This document shows, piece by piece, positions 1-7,088 of a stretch of DNA of 64,000 nucleotides. The position numbers were made by a program, and so were the translations under genes. This DNA is from Streptomyces toxytricini. GTDB lineage: Bacteria; Actinomycetota; Actinomycetes; Streptomycetales; Streptomycetaceae. Numbering within the stretch: position 1 is the first letter of the stretch; every line of letters starts with the position of its first letter. Where the stretch lies: contig NZ_BMTY01000011.1 of assembly GCF_014649915.1 (NCBI RefSeq), positions 117,232 through 181,231 of the forward strand, in the 5' to 3' direction. Below the pieces are notes generated by a model. The model ran no database searches, was not told the DNA's origin, and saw only the letters and a program-made list of their open reading frames with translations.

Positions 1-32
1 TCGCGATGGCCTGACGGCCACCCTTGACAGAC
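1..32 (-). repeat. Structured intergenic hairpin element, left copy (cut by window edge)
   Basis: Read on the minus strand this is TCAAGGG followed by a TGGCC/GGCCA stem with a 4-nt GTCA loop and then TCGCGA. The same order occurs at 1123-1161 with a 6-bp stem TGGCCC/GGGCCA and a GCAA loop. Stem length and loop change together, so base pairing is kept while the sequence drifts. The rest of this copy lies outside the window. Confidence 0.6.
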
Positions 33-49
33 ATGGTCGCCCTCGGCCA

Positions 50-212
50 GGCGGCCGGCCGCCGTCCGGGGCTGGAGGCGCGCCGGATCGCCACACACCC
101 CCGCTGGCCCGGCGTCCGACGGTCGTCCAGGGCGGGGAGACGCGTCAGATCGCTACATGGGCGCCGTTTGGCGGCGTCCGACGGTCGTCTCGGGCGGGAA
201 GCGCGCTGAGCC
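50..212 (+). repeat. Tandem degenerate ~62-bp repeat units, left array (about 2.5 copies)
   Basis: Units begin near 50, 111 and 173; the second and third share GGCGTCCGACGGTCGTC exactly. The core of each unit reads GGAGRCGCGYCRGATCGCYACA (R/Y variable). The third unit is truncated at about 212. The same core, in the opposite orientation, lies just downstream of the acetyltransferase gene at 812-930. Nothing else gene-like is seen in 1-351. Confidence 0.65.
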
Positions 213-351
213 GCAGTGGGCGTAAATGCGTCGACAGCGGCGCCGGCACCCGGCACAGTGGCCGGCCGTGACGAGTAGTGAGCTGTGGAGCTGCGCGACC
301 GCCGACCCCTACGACGCCCACGAAGCCGGAACTCCGACCGTGGACGCCGGA

Positions 352-846
352 GTGACGCGAGCGGGGTGGACGCTGCGCCCTGCGGTGCCGGCGGACATCG
401 AGGTGATCGCCGAACTGCGCGCCACGGTCATGCGTGCGGACCTGGAGCGCCTCGGGCGCTATGACGAGCACCTGGTACGGCAGCGGCTGCGGGACTCCTT
501 TTCCCCCCGGTACACGTCGATCATCACGGTCGACCGTGAACTCGCAGGATGCGTCACGGTCAGGCCTGCCGAAGGCAGGCAGTGGCTGGAGCACTTCTAC
601 CTTGCTCCGCACCGCCAGGGCCAAGGCCTCGGATCCGCCCTGCTGCGCACGGTCTTGGAGCACACCGACGCGCAGGACATGACCGTCGGCCTGAACGTCT
701 TGCAAGGCAGTGCCGCCCGCCGTCTCTACGAGCGCCACGGCTTCGTCGTGGAGGCCCAAGACCCGATCGACGTCTTCATGGTGCGCCCGCCGGGGGGCAG
801 GGGACTCGGTCAGACGCCGACGAACGACGCCCACGTAGCGATCTGA
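352..846 (+). CDS. GNAT family N-acetyltransferase
   Basis: This is a small cytoplasmic acetyltransferase of about 164 residues that would transfer an acetyl group from acetyl-CoA to an unknown amine. The fold is supported by an opening WTLRPAVPADIEVIAELR strand-helix, by LEHFYLAPHRQGQGLGSALL, which holds the acetyl-CoA pyrophosphate-binding Q/R-x-x-G-x-G loop, and by a late RRLYERHGF helix. I chose the GTG at 352 because homology-like sequence starts there; GTG at 340 and upstream starts stay in frame to 226. The last ten or so codons and the TGA stop lie inside the downstream repeat, so the C-terminus is partly repeat-derived. The gene is isolated and bracketed by inverted repeats, which suggests it may have travelled as cargo. 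Confidence 0.75.
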   Translation: MTRAGWTLRPAVPADIEVIAELRATVMRADLERLGRYDEHLVRQRLRDSFSPRYTSIITVDRELAGCVTVRPAEGRQWLEHFYLAPHRQGQGLGSALLRTVLEHTDAQDMTVGLNVLQGSAARRLYERHGFVVEAQDPIDVFMVRPPGGRGLGQTPTNDAHVAI

Positions 847-930
847 CGCGCCTCCCGGCCCCAGACGGCCGCCGGCCGCCGAAAAGGTGGAGGCGTGTGG
901 CGATCTGGGGCGCTCCTGTCGCCCGATGGT
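812..930 (-). repeat. Degenerate repeat units, right array (about 2 copies, inverted to the left array)
   Basis: Two copies with plus-strand cores GTAGCGATCTGACGCGCCTCC (836-856) and TGTGGCGATCTGGGGCGCTCC (895-915). They match the reverse complement of the cores at 50-212. Together with the left array they flank the acetyltransferase gene in inverted arrangement. Confidence 0.6.
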
Positions 931-1116
931 GCTCTGGGCGTCGTTTCGTGCAGGGACGGGTCCCGGCTGCCCGCCGGCGGGTCTGCTGATGCCGGTGGGG
1001 CGAAAGGGCCACCGGGGCGGGAGAGGAAGGTCTCTGATGCGCCCGTATGCCTCATCCACCCCCCTGGCCGTTCCCCTGGGGGCGTCCCGGCAGAAAAAAT
1101 GCCTCCGGGGCGGGTC

Positions 1117-1190
1117 GGTCGGTCAAGGGTGGCCCGCAAGGGCCATCGCGCAGCGACGCGACCGAAAGGGAGCGCCCTTGAGGGACCGGC
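1117..1190 (+). repeat. Multi-stem structured repeat element, right copy
   Basis: An outer stem TCAAGGG (1123-1129) pairs with CCCTTGA (1175-1181). Inside are a perfect TGGCCC-GCAA-GGGCCA hairpin (1130-1145) with a GNRA-type tetraloop and TCGCG/CGCGA (1146-1161). It would fold as a multi-branched single-stranded DNA or RNA structure. The remainder of the 847-1308 gap holds the repeat units described above and no credible gene. Confidence 0.65.
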
Positions 1191-1308
1191 CCGCCCCGGA
1201 CACCATCAACTGCCCGGGACCCCCAGAACGCCTTCGATCCCGGGTCATCGGCTCCCGCCGGCCCCCACCCCGCCGTCCCCCACCGCCCCGAGTCCGCACC
1301 GCATCCCC

Positions 1309-2007
1309 TCACCCCCCGAACACCACCTCCGCCTCCGCCCGATACGCCCCTACCAGCGGCTGCACCGGCGACTGCGCCCCCGCCCGCTCCCCCACGACAC
1401 GGCGCAGTTCCTCCGGCGTCGCGTGGCTCAGGAGCCAGCCACGGGTCCAGTGGGGGTCTGCGGCGCCGTGTGCCGCGCGCAGGCCCGCTTCGGCGGCCGC
1501 GAACGCGGCTCCGGGGACCTGCTCCGTGATGACCGGCAGGAGGTGTTCCTCCTCCGCCTCGATGTGGTCGCCGAGCAGGCCGCGCGCTCGGGCGAGCAGG
1601 GCCGCCAGTTCCGGCGCGCCGTGGGCCGGGTCGGCGGCGAAGCCGTCGGCGGCCGCATCGCACGCGGTCTGCAGGGCCTCCAGTGCGCGGTGGTCGTCGA
1701 CGAAGCGGACGATGTCGGCGATGGCCCCTGCCGGGTCGGCCGCGGCGTCCAGGACCAGCGGCCACAGGATCTCGGCCTCGCCGCGGTGGTGGGCGCGGAC
1801 GGCGCGGTGGTAGCGGCGCACGTACGCGGCGATGGCGGCGGCCCGTTCGGGCGACACCGGGCGTGCCCCGGCGGCGAGGTCCGCGAGCAGCCCGGCGAGC
1901 CGGTCGGCGTCGGCGAGGATCGCCCGGTGGGCGAGGCGGAGGCCGGTCAGGTCGGGAACCGCCCGCAAACCGCGCGGCGTTGCCGTGGTGACACGTTCGC
2001 TGTTCAT
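1309..2007 (-). CDS. Hemerythrin HHE domain-containing protein
   Basis: A soluble protein of 232 residues with an alpha-helical hemerythrin-type fold expected to bind a di-iron centre. Candidate ligands are spread as in the family: AHRAILADADRL, HRAVRAHHRGEAEILWP, DDHRALEALQ and GDHIEAEEEHLLP, giving the His and Glu residues of four helices. Family members sense or buffer oxygen, nitric oxide or iron; which applies here cannot be told. The ATG at 2007 starts MNSERVTTATPRG; in-frame starts further upstream would read through the intergenic region. It is divergent from an IclR-type regulator that begins 143 bp away, so the regulator is a plausible controller. Confidence 0.85.
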   Translation of the reverse strand: MNSERVTTATPRGLRAVPDLTGLRLAHRAILADADRLAGLLADLAAGARPVSPERAAAIAAYVRRYHRAVRAHHRGEAEILWPLVLDAAADPAGAIADIVRFVDDHRALEALQTACDAAADGFAADPAHGAPELAALLARARGLLGDHIEAEEEHLLPVITEQVPGAAFAAAEAGLRAAHGAADPHWTRGWLLSHATPEELRRVVGERAGAQSPVQPLVGAYRAEAEVVFGG

Positions 2008-2046
2008 GCGTACGACTGTGCGCGCCCGGGCTGTCCGTCCGGTCAA

Positions 2047-2059
2047 CGTTCGATGAACG
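2047..2059. promoter_or_regulatory. Palindromic operator candidate between divergent genes
   Basis: CGTTCGATGAACG is a 13-bp inverted repeat (CGTTC, 3-bp spacer, GAACG) in the 143-bp gap between the hemerythrin and IclR-type genes. IclR regulators bind short palindromes of this size, often next to their own gene. The assignment is inferred from position only. Confidence 0.35.
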
Positions 2060-2150
2060 CCCCCGTCGGACCGTAGGCTCGAGGGCCCGTACGTACGCGC
2101 GCAGGGCCGTCCTGCGCCGTTCCCGCCGTCCAGCACCCTGGGAAGGCACG

Positions 2151-2942
2151 ATGCCGTATTCCGGTCCCGGTCCGCAGTCCGTCGACCGTGCCCTGGCCAT
2201 CCTCGACGCCGTGGCGGACGCGGCCGGGCCGGTCAGTGCCAAGGTGCTGGCGCGGCGGCTGGGGTGCTCGCTGTCGACGGCGTACCACCTGCTGGGTCCG
2301 CTCACCGACCGCGGCTACGTGGTGCGCACCTCCCGCGGGTACGCGCTGGGCCCCCGGATCCCGGGGCTGCACCGAAGTCTGCGGCGGGATCTGGAGCCGG
2401 CTCCGCGGATGGCGGGGCTGTTGGCGGGGCTGCGGCGGGCCACGGGGGCGGAGGCGTACTACACCGCGTACCGCGGCGGGCTGATCACGGTGGTGGACAC
2501 GACGGCGCCGGTCACGGACGCCGGCAATCCGTTCACGCCCGGCCGGGAGACGCGCGCCCACGCCACGGCCCACGGCAAGGCGCTGCTGGCGGAGCTGCCG
2601 CGGCCGGTGCTGCGGCGGTATCTGGCCGAGCACGGGATGGCCCGGCTGACCGCGGCGACGATCACGCGGGCCGATGTCCTGGAGGCGGAGTTGGCGCGGG
2701 TGCGGGGGCAGGGGTTCGCGGTGTCGGAGGGCGAGGCGGATCCGGCGTTCACCTGCCTGGCGGTGGCCCTGCCGCGCGCGGCGGGCACGGACGGCGCGGA
2801 CGGCGGGGCGGTGCACGCGCTGTCGGTGTCACTGCCCGGCGAGGAGTACCGCCGCCGGCCCGCGGAGCTGCGCGGCGCGCTCGTCCGCGCGGCGGCGCAC
2901 GCAACGGCCGCGGCGGTGCCCGGCGGCGGCGGGGCGGCGTGA
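2151..2942 (+). CDS. IclR family transcriptional regulator
   Basis: A 263-residue DNA-binding regulator. The N-terminal winged helix-turn-helix is QSVDRALAILDAV, then SAKVLARRLGCSLSTAYHLL and GYVVRTSRGYALGPR, the usual IclR order. Residues ~85-250 form the IclR effector-binding domain, including ARAHATAHGKALLAELP (here RETRAHATAHGKAL) and GFAVSEGEADPAFTCLAVAL. The ATG follows GGGAAGG by a normal spacing. The effector ligand is unknown. It is transcribed away from the hemerythrin gene, and a small palindrome lies between them. The C-terminal tail is alanine- and glycine-rich and probably disordered. Confidence 0.9.
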   Translation: MPYSGPGPQSVDRALAILDAVADAAGPVSAKVLARRLGCSLSTAYHLLGPLTDRGYVVRTSRGYALGPRIPGLHRSLRRDLEPAPRMAGLLAGLRRATGAEAYYTAYRGGLITVVDTTAPVTDAGNPFTPGRETRAHATAHGKALLAELPRPVLRRYLAEHGMARLTAATITRADVLEAELARVRGQGFAVSEGEADPAFTCLAVALPRAAGTDGADGGAVHALSVSLPGEEYRRRPAELRGALVRAAAHATAAAVPGGGGAA

Positions 2943-3133
2943 AGGCGGCACCGCGCGCCCGCAACCGCCGCCCGCACCCGCTGCGCGGAGCGTCCCCCGG
3001 ATCCGCCTCCTGCACCCGCCGCCCCCGTCCGCTGCCCGCCCCCCTACCCGCCCGGTCGCGGGTTTTCCGACGATGCCGGAATTCCGGCCCGCCGTGCGTG
3101 CGGCGGGCGCGGGCGGCTGCCAGGCTAGGCAAC

Positions 3134-3463
3134 ATGATCTTCATCGCCGTCAGGTTCGACGTCCGCCCCGAGTTCAGCGACGAGTGGCTCGCGATCGTCG
3201 ACGACTTCACGCAGGCCACCCGCAACGAGCCGGGCAACCTCTTCTACGACTGGTCGCGCAGTGTCGACGACCCGAACAAGTACACGCTCCTGGAGGCCTT
3301 CGCCGACGCCGAGGCGGGCGCCGCGCACGTGGCCTCCGACCACTTCAAGGCCGGCATGGAGACGATGGCCGGAGCCATCGCAACCACGCCGGAGATCATC
3401 AACGTCGAGGTGCCCGGCCAGGGCTGGAGCGCCATGGCCGAGCTGTCCCCGCGCGAGGCCTGA
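3134..3463 (+). CDS. Antibiotic biosynthesis monooxygenase (ABM)/quinol monooxygenase-like protein
   Basis: A 109-residue single-domain protein of the dimeric ferredoxin-like ABM fold, similar in outline to YgiN-type quinol monooxygenases. MIFIAVRFDVRPEFSDEWLA is the first strand and helix; NEPGNLFYDWSRSVDDPN and YTLLEAFADAEAGAAHVASD are the family's characteristic middle segments, followed by HFKAGMETM. Members oxidise quinols or polyketide-like aromatics without a cofactor; the substrate cannot be told. The gene stands alone and converges on the acyl-CoA synthetase 12 bp downstream. The ATG is preceded by only a weak purine stretch. Confidence 0.85.
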   Translation: MIFIAVRFDVRPEFSDEWLAIVDDFTQATRNEPGNLFYDWSRSVDDPNKYTLLEAFADAEAGAAHVASDHFKAGMETMAGAIATTPEIINVEVPGQGWSAMAELSPREA

Positions 3464-3475
3464 GCGGCCGGCCCG

Positions 3476-5104
3476 TCAGGTGGAGGTGCCGAGCAGGCGG
3501 GCTGCCGCCTCGCGCATCTCCACCTTGCGGACCTTCCCCGTCACCGTCATGGGGAACTCGTCCACGACGTGGACGTACCGCGGGACCTTGAAGTGCGCCA
3601 GCCGTCCGTCGCAGTACGCGCGGACGGCTTCCGCCGTGAGCGGCTCGGCGCCCTCCCGCATCCGCACCCAGGCCATCAGCTCTTCGCCGTACTTGGCGTC
3701 GGGCACCCCGATGACCTGGACGTCGAGCACGTCGGGGTGGGTGTGCAGGAACTCCTCGACCTCCCGCGGGTACACGTTCTCCCCGCCGCGGATGACCATG
3801 TCCTTGATGCGGCCGGTGATGGCGAGGTAGCCGTCCTCGTCCATGACGGCGAGGTCGCCGGTGTGCATCCATCCGGCGGCGTCGACGGCCTCGGCGGTGC
3901 GCTCGGGCTCGCCCCAGTAGCCGAGCATGACGGAGTAGCCGCGGGTGCACAGCTCGCCCGCTTCGCCGCGCGGGACGGTCCGGCCGGTCTGCGGGTCGAC
4001 GACCTTGACCTCCAGGTGCGGCCCGACGCGGCCCACGGTGGACACGCGGCGCTCCACGGAGTCGTCGGCGCGGGTCTGCGTCGAGACGGGTGAGGTCTCC
4101 GTCATCCCGTAGCAGATGGACACCTCGGCCATGCCCATCCGGTCGATGACCTCCTTCATCACCTCCACGGGGCAGGGTGAGCCCGCCATGATGCCGGTGC
4201 GCAGGCTGGAGAGGTCGTACGTGTTGAACGCGGGGTCGGCGAGTTCGGCGATGAACATGGTGGGGACCCCGTACAGGGACGTGCACGCCTCGGCCTGGAC
4301 GGCGGCGAGAGTGGCCGCCGGGTCGAACGACGGCGCGGGGATGACCATGGCGGCGCCGTGGCTCGTGCAGGCCAGGTTTCCCATGACCATGCCGAAGCAG
4401 TGGTAGAACGGGACGGGGATGCACACCCGGTCCTGTTCGGTGTAGTGGCAGAGCTCTCCGACGAAGTAGCCGTTGTTGAGGATGTTGCGGTGTGACAGGG
4501 TCGCGCCCTTGGGGAAGCCCGTCGTGCCCGAGGTGTACTGGATGTTGATCGGGTCGTCGGGGTCCAACGCGGCCGCTGCGCCTGCGAGTTCGGCCGGGTC
4601 GGCGGTGCGGCCGCGCGCGAGGAGGGCTTCGTGGTCGGGGCCGTCGAGCAGGACGGTGAACTCCAGTGCCGGGCAGTTCGGCCGCGCTTCGGCGATCATC
4701 GCGGCGTAGTCGGAGGTCTTGAAGCGCTCGGCGGCGATGAGCAGCCGCATCCCGGACTGCCGGACCACGTACTCCAACTCGTGGAGCCGGTAGGCCGGGT
4801 TGACGGTGACGAGGATCGCGCCCATCTTTGCGGTGGCGTACTGGATCAGCGTCCACTCGGCGCGGTTGGGGGCCCAGATGCCGACGCGGTCGCCCTTGGT
4901 GATGCCGAGGCCGAGGAGGCCGAGGGCCAGGGTGTCGACGTCGGCCGCGAACTCGGCGTACGTCCAGCGGCGTCCGGTGGCCGCCTCGACGAGGGCGTCG
5001 CGATCGGGGAACCGGCGTACGGTGCGGTCCAGGTTCTCCCCGATGGTGTCGCCCAGCAGGGGCACTTCGCGGGCACCGGATGCATGGCTCGACGCAGCGG
5101 ACAC
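3476..5104 (-). CDS. AMP-binding acyl-CoA synthetase (FadD-like)
   Basis: A 542-residue adenylate-forming enzyme that activates a carboxylic acid, probably a fatty acid, to acyl-AMP and then acyl-CoA. The P-loop-like motif YTSGTTGFPKG is at about 190-200, followed by SHRNILNN, the YGMTE adenine motif, GWMHTGDLAVMDEDGYLAITGR and the C-terminal catalytic lysine in MTVTGKVRK. Length matches the family. GTG at 5104 is preceded by GAGGAGG at a suitable distance. The next gene upstream on the same strand, an RraA-like protein, ends about 46 bp away, so co-transcription is possible. Chain-length preference cannot be read from sequence. Confidence 0.92.
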   Translation of the reverse strand: MSAASSHASGAREVPLLGDTIGENLDRTVRRFPDRDALVEAATGRRWTYAEFAADVDTLALGLLGLGITKGDRVGIWAPNRAEWTLIQYATAKMGAILVTVNPAYRLHELEYVVRQSGMRLLIAAERFKTSDYAAMIAEARPNCPALEFTVLLDGPDHEALLARGRTADPAELAGAAAALDPDDPINIQYTSGTTGFPKGATLSHRNILNNGYFVGELCHYTEQDRVCIPVPFYHCFGMVMGNLACTSHGAAMVIPAPSFDPAATLAAVQAEACTSLYGVPTMFIAELADPAFNTYDLSSLRTGIMAGSPCPVEVMKEVIDRMGMAEVSICYGMTETSPVSTQTRADDSVERRVSTVGRVGPHLEVKVVDPQTGRTVPRGEAGELCTRGYSVMLGYWGEPERTAEAVDAAGWMHTGDLAVMDEDGYLAITGRIKDMVIRGGENVYPREVEEFLHTHPDVLDVQVIGVPDAKYGEELMAWVRMREGAEPLTAEAVRAYCDGRLAHFKVPRYVHVVDEFPMTVTGKVRKVEMREAAARLLGTST

Positions 5105-5149
5105 ACGTTCCTCCTCGATCGGTGGCGGTGCATCCTAGCGGCCCGGAGG

Positions 5150-5842
5150 TCACTCCTCGATGGCGCCGCCGAGGCTTCGGAGGTGGCGGCGGAAGGTGTA
5201 CGAGGGGTCGGCTTCGCGGAGCACCAGGTAGTCCTCGAAGGCGGTCTGGCTGCGGAGGCTGCGGCCGGCCCGGATGAGGCGGGCCTGTTCGCGTTCGGTC
5301 CGCATGATGTGCCGGGCCGTGTCCAGGAGTTCCTCCACACGGAACGCCTCGGCGAAGAGGACGCCGTCGGCGTCGCCGAAGACGACGTCCCGGTCGGTCA
5401 CCAGGTGCGGTCCGAAGCGGGCGCCGGCGGCGGCGTCCGGTTCCGGGTCGTCGAGTCGGACGGGGCCGGCGGGGTGGGTGCCGTAGCTGAAGACGGGCAG
5501 GCCGATCTCGGCGAGCTCCGGGGTGTCGCGGTGCAAGCCCCACACGGCGATGCCCTCGACGCCCGCCTGCCCGGCTTCCAGGACGGCGAGGTCGCCGATG
5601 CAGGCCTCGTCGTCGCGGCCGCCGTTGTCGATGACCAGGACGTCGCCGGGGCGGGCCCTGCCGTAGGCCTCCAGGAACGCGTCGACGCTGCCGTAGTGGC
5701 GCACCGGCAGGGCGGGGCCGGCGATGCGGTGGCCGGGCACGACGGCGGCGATGCCGGGCGGTGCGACGCGCAGGGGCGCACCGGTGCGTACGCACGCGTC
5801 GGCGAGGAGGGGGGTGGACAGGTCGGCGAAGTCCTTCAGCAT
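5150..5842 (-). CDS. RraA-like/4-hydroxy-4-methyl-2-oxoglutarate aldolase family protein
   Basis: A 230-residue protein of the RraA/HMG-aldolase fold. The diagnostic run is seen as LSTPLLADACVR at the N-terminus, PGDVLVIDNGGRDDEACIGDLA for the phosphate/metal loop, GVEGIAVWGLHRDTPEL and then VFGDADGVLF. The usual GGxxRD signature is present in altered form as WGLHRDT. Family members are either metal-dependent aldolases of aromatic catabolism or, in enterobacteria, RNase E inhibitors; aldolase-type chemistry is more likely here but unproven. The C-terminal ~60 residues are an extension containing SLRSQTAFEDYLVLREADP. Its ATG follows AAAGGGA, a good ribosome site. Confidence 0.75.
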   Translation of the reverse strand: MLKDFADLSTPLLADACVRTGAPLRVAPPGIAAVVPGHRIAGPALPVRHYGSVDAFLEAYGRARPGDVLVIDNGGRDDEACIGDLAVLEAGQAGVEGIAVWGLHRDTPELAEIGLPVFSYGTHPAGPVRLDDPEPDAAAGARFGPHLVTDRDVVFGDADGVLFAEAFRVEELLDTARHIMRTEREQARLIRAGRSLRSQTAFEDYLVLREADPSYTFRRHLRSLGGAIEE

Positions 5843-5971
5843 GGGCCCGTTCCCTTTCGGAGTGCGGACCGCCGCGGGCGGTCGCGGTCGGCGGGTCGCG
5901 GCCGCGGCGGGAGGGGTCCGGGCGGCCGGCCGTCACCATGGTGCCGGGCCGCGGGGCGGGAGGGGTGCTGC

Positions 5972-6220
5972 TCAGGGGATGTCGGTGTCGGAGGGTTCCG
6001 CCTCGTAGGCGTGCGGGTCGTCGACCATCCATTCGACGAGCGGCGAGTCGCCGAGGACCATCTCGTCGGGGTCGGGCACGCCGGCCCGGCGCAGGAACTC
6101 GATGACGTCGGCGTCGCTGCGGGCGAGGCCGAGGACGGTGTCCCGGCCCTCGGCGCGCAGGGACACGCGGCGGCCGCCGGCGGGTGAGATCCCGTGGACG
6201 AGGATCGGGGCGTGGTGCAT
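5972..6220 (-). CDS. Small conserved hypothetical protein
   Basis: An 82-residue soluble, acidic protein that opens MHHAPILVHGISPAGGRRVS and continues with GLARSDADVIEFLRRAGVPD. I recognise it only as a type of short protein common in streptomycetes, with no assigned function. The ATG at 6220 has GGAGG about 10 bp upstream on the minus strand. It is 129 bp from the RraA-like gene and on the same strand, and divergent from the secreted protein at 6524. There are no cysteines, signal peptide or membrane segment. Confidence 0.65.
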   Translation of the reverse strand: MHHAPILVHGISPAGGRRVSLRAEGRDTVLGLARSDADVIEFLRRAGVPDPDEMVLGDSPLVEWMVDDPHAYEAEPSDTDIP

Positions 6221-6523
6221 GGGGCCAGCCTCCGCCGGGACGGGCGGCACCGCATCCGGAGGGCGGGCGGGCGGCGGTCGGCCGGGGGGCGCGGGAGTGG
6301 GCAGGGGTGGGTGGCGGAGGGCGGGATTCGGACAAAAGAGCTCCCCTTCGTGACGTGCACCTGACATTTCAAGGTCTTCGTGGGACCTTCCCCTCGCACG
6401 TCGCACGGCTCTCTCCCCCGGTACGGGCCGGACACCGCCTCCGCCCGCCCGGGCGCACGCCCGCGCGGCCCTCCCGCGGCCGCGCGTCACACCCCACGAG
6501 GACGTGGCGAAGAGGAGCGACAG
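6221..6523. other. Divergent intergenic region with a small hairpin
   Basis: This 303-bp gap separates a minus-strand hypothetical gene from a plus-strand secreted-protein gene and should hold both promoters. The only structure I can support is AAGGTC (6371-6376) pairing with GACCTT (6384-6389) across a 7-nt loop. AGAGGAGCGA just before 6524 is the ribosome site of the secreted protein. Confidence 0.4.
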
Positions 6524-7024
6524 ATGAAGATGGCGACTTGGCCCGGACTGACCGTCCTGGCCGCCGGGCTGCTCGTCGGCACCGCGGTACCCGCCGCCGC
6601 CCTCGGCCCCGCGGCCGAGCAGCGGCTCGACGGGTCCATCGCGGTGGCCGGCAACACCTGTACGTGGACGAACGCACGCACCAGCGCCAACCCCCCGAGC
6701 ACCCTCACCGTCGACCGCACCAGCATCAATGCCCCCGGCGGCAACCTGAGCTGCGCCGGCGGGATCACGGCGACCCTCAACAACAACCCGCAGTTCACCT
6801 TCGACGACGCCGCCGGCACGGCCCGGACGGACGTCATCGACATCACCGGCAAGCAGAGTTTCATCTCCTGCCGCTACAAGGCCTCCGGCATCACCTGGAA
6901 CCGGGAGGGCGACACCCGCAAGTACGTCAACCAGGCCTTCACGGCGACGAAGGTCTCGGGCAGCTTCCTGTGCCCGGGGTCGGTGACCACGGCCGCCGGC
7001 GGCGCCTCGATGCTCTTCCGCTGA
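6524..7024 (+). CDS. Secreted protein of unknown function
   Basis: A 166-residue protein with a Sec signal peptide: MKMATW, a hydrophobic core LTVLAAGLLVGTAV and a likely cleavage after AAALG. The mature part is strand-rich, with four cysteines (in NTCTW, LSCAGG, ISCRYK and FLCPG) that could form two disulfides outside the cell. No enzyme motif is visible. The ATG at 6524 was chosen because AGAGGAGCGAC sits just upstream and the signal peptide begins there; a longer in-frame reading from 6380 would bury the signal. A strong hairpin follows, shared with the convergent phospholipase gene. Confidence 0.8.
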   Translation: MKMATWPGLTVLAAGLLVGTAVPAAALGPAAEQRLDGSIAVAGNTCTWTNARTSANPPSTLTVDRTSINAPGGNLSCAGGITATLNNNPQFTFDDAAGTARTDVIDITGKQSFISCRYKASGITWNREGDTRKYVNQAFTATKVSGSFLCPGSVTTAAGGASMLFR

Positions 7025-7028
7025 GTGG

Positions 7029-7074
7029 CGGGCCCGCCCGCCCCGCACCGCGCGGGCCCGGGCGGGCGGGCCCG
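7029..7074. terminator. Bidirectional terminator hairpin
   Basis: CGGGCCCGCCCGCC (7029-7042) and GGCGGGCGGGCCCG (7061-7074) form a perfect 14-bp stem between the convergent secreted-protein and phospholipase D genes. Confidence 0.75.
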
Positions 7075-7088
7075 GTGCGGCTGCCGGG

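Noticed and set aside
145..1059. Long open frame on the minus strand across the acetyltransferase gene
   Set aside because: It is a GC-rich shadow with Arg/Gly-rich, repeat-derived peptide and no recognisable domain; the plus-strand acetyltransferase explains the region.
3399..6335. 978-residue minus-strand open frame
   Set aside because: It is an out-of-frame reading over the acyl-CoA synthetase and RraA genes, almost all Arg, Pro and Gly.
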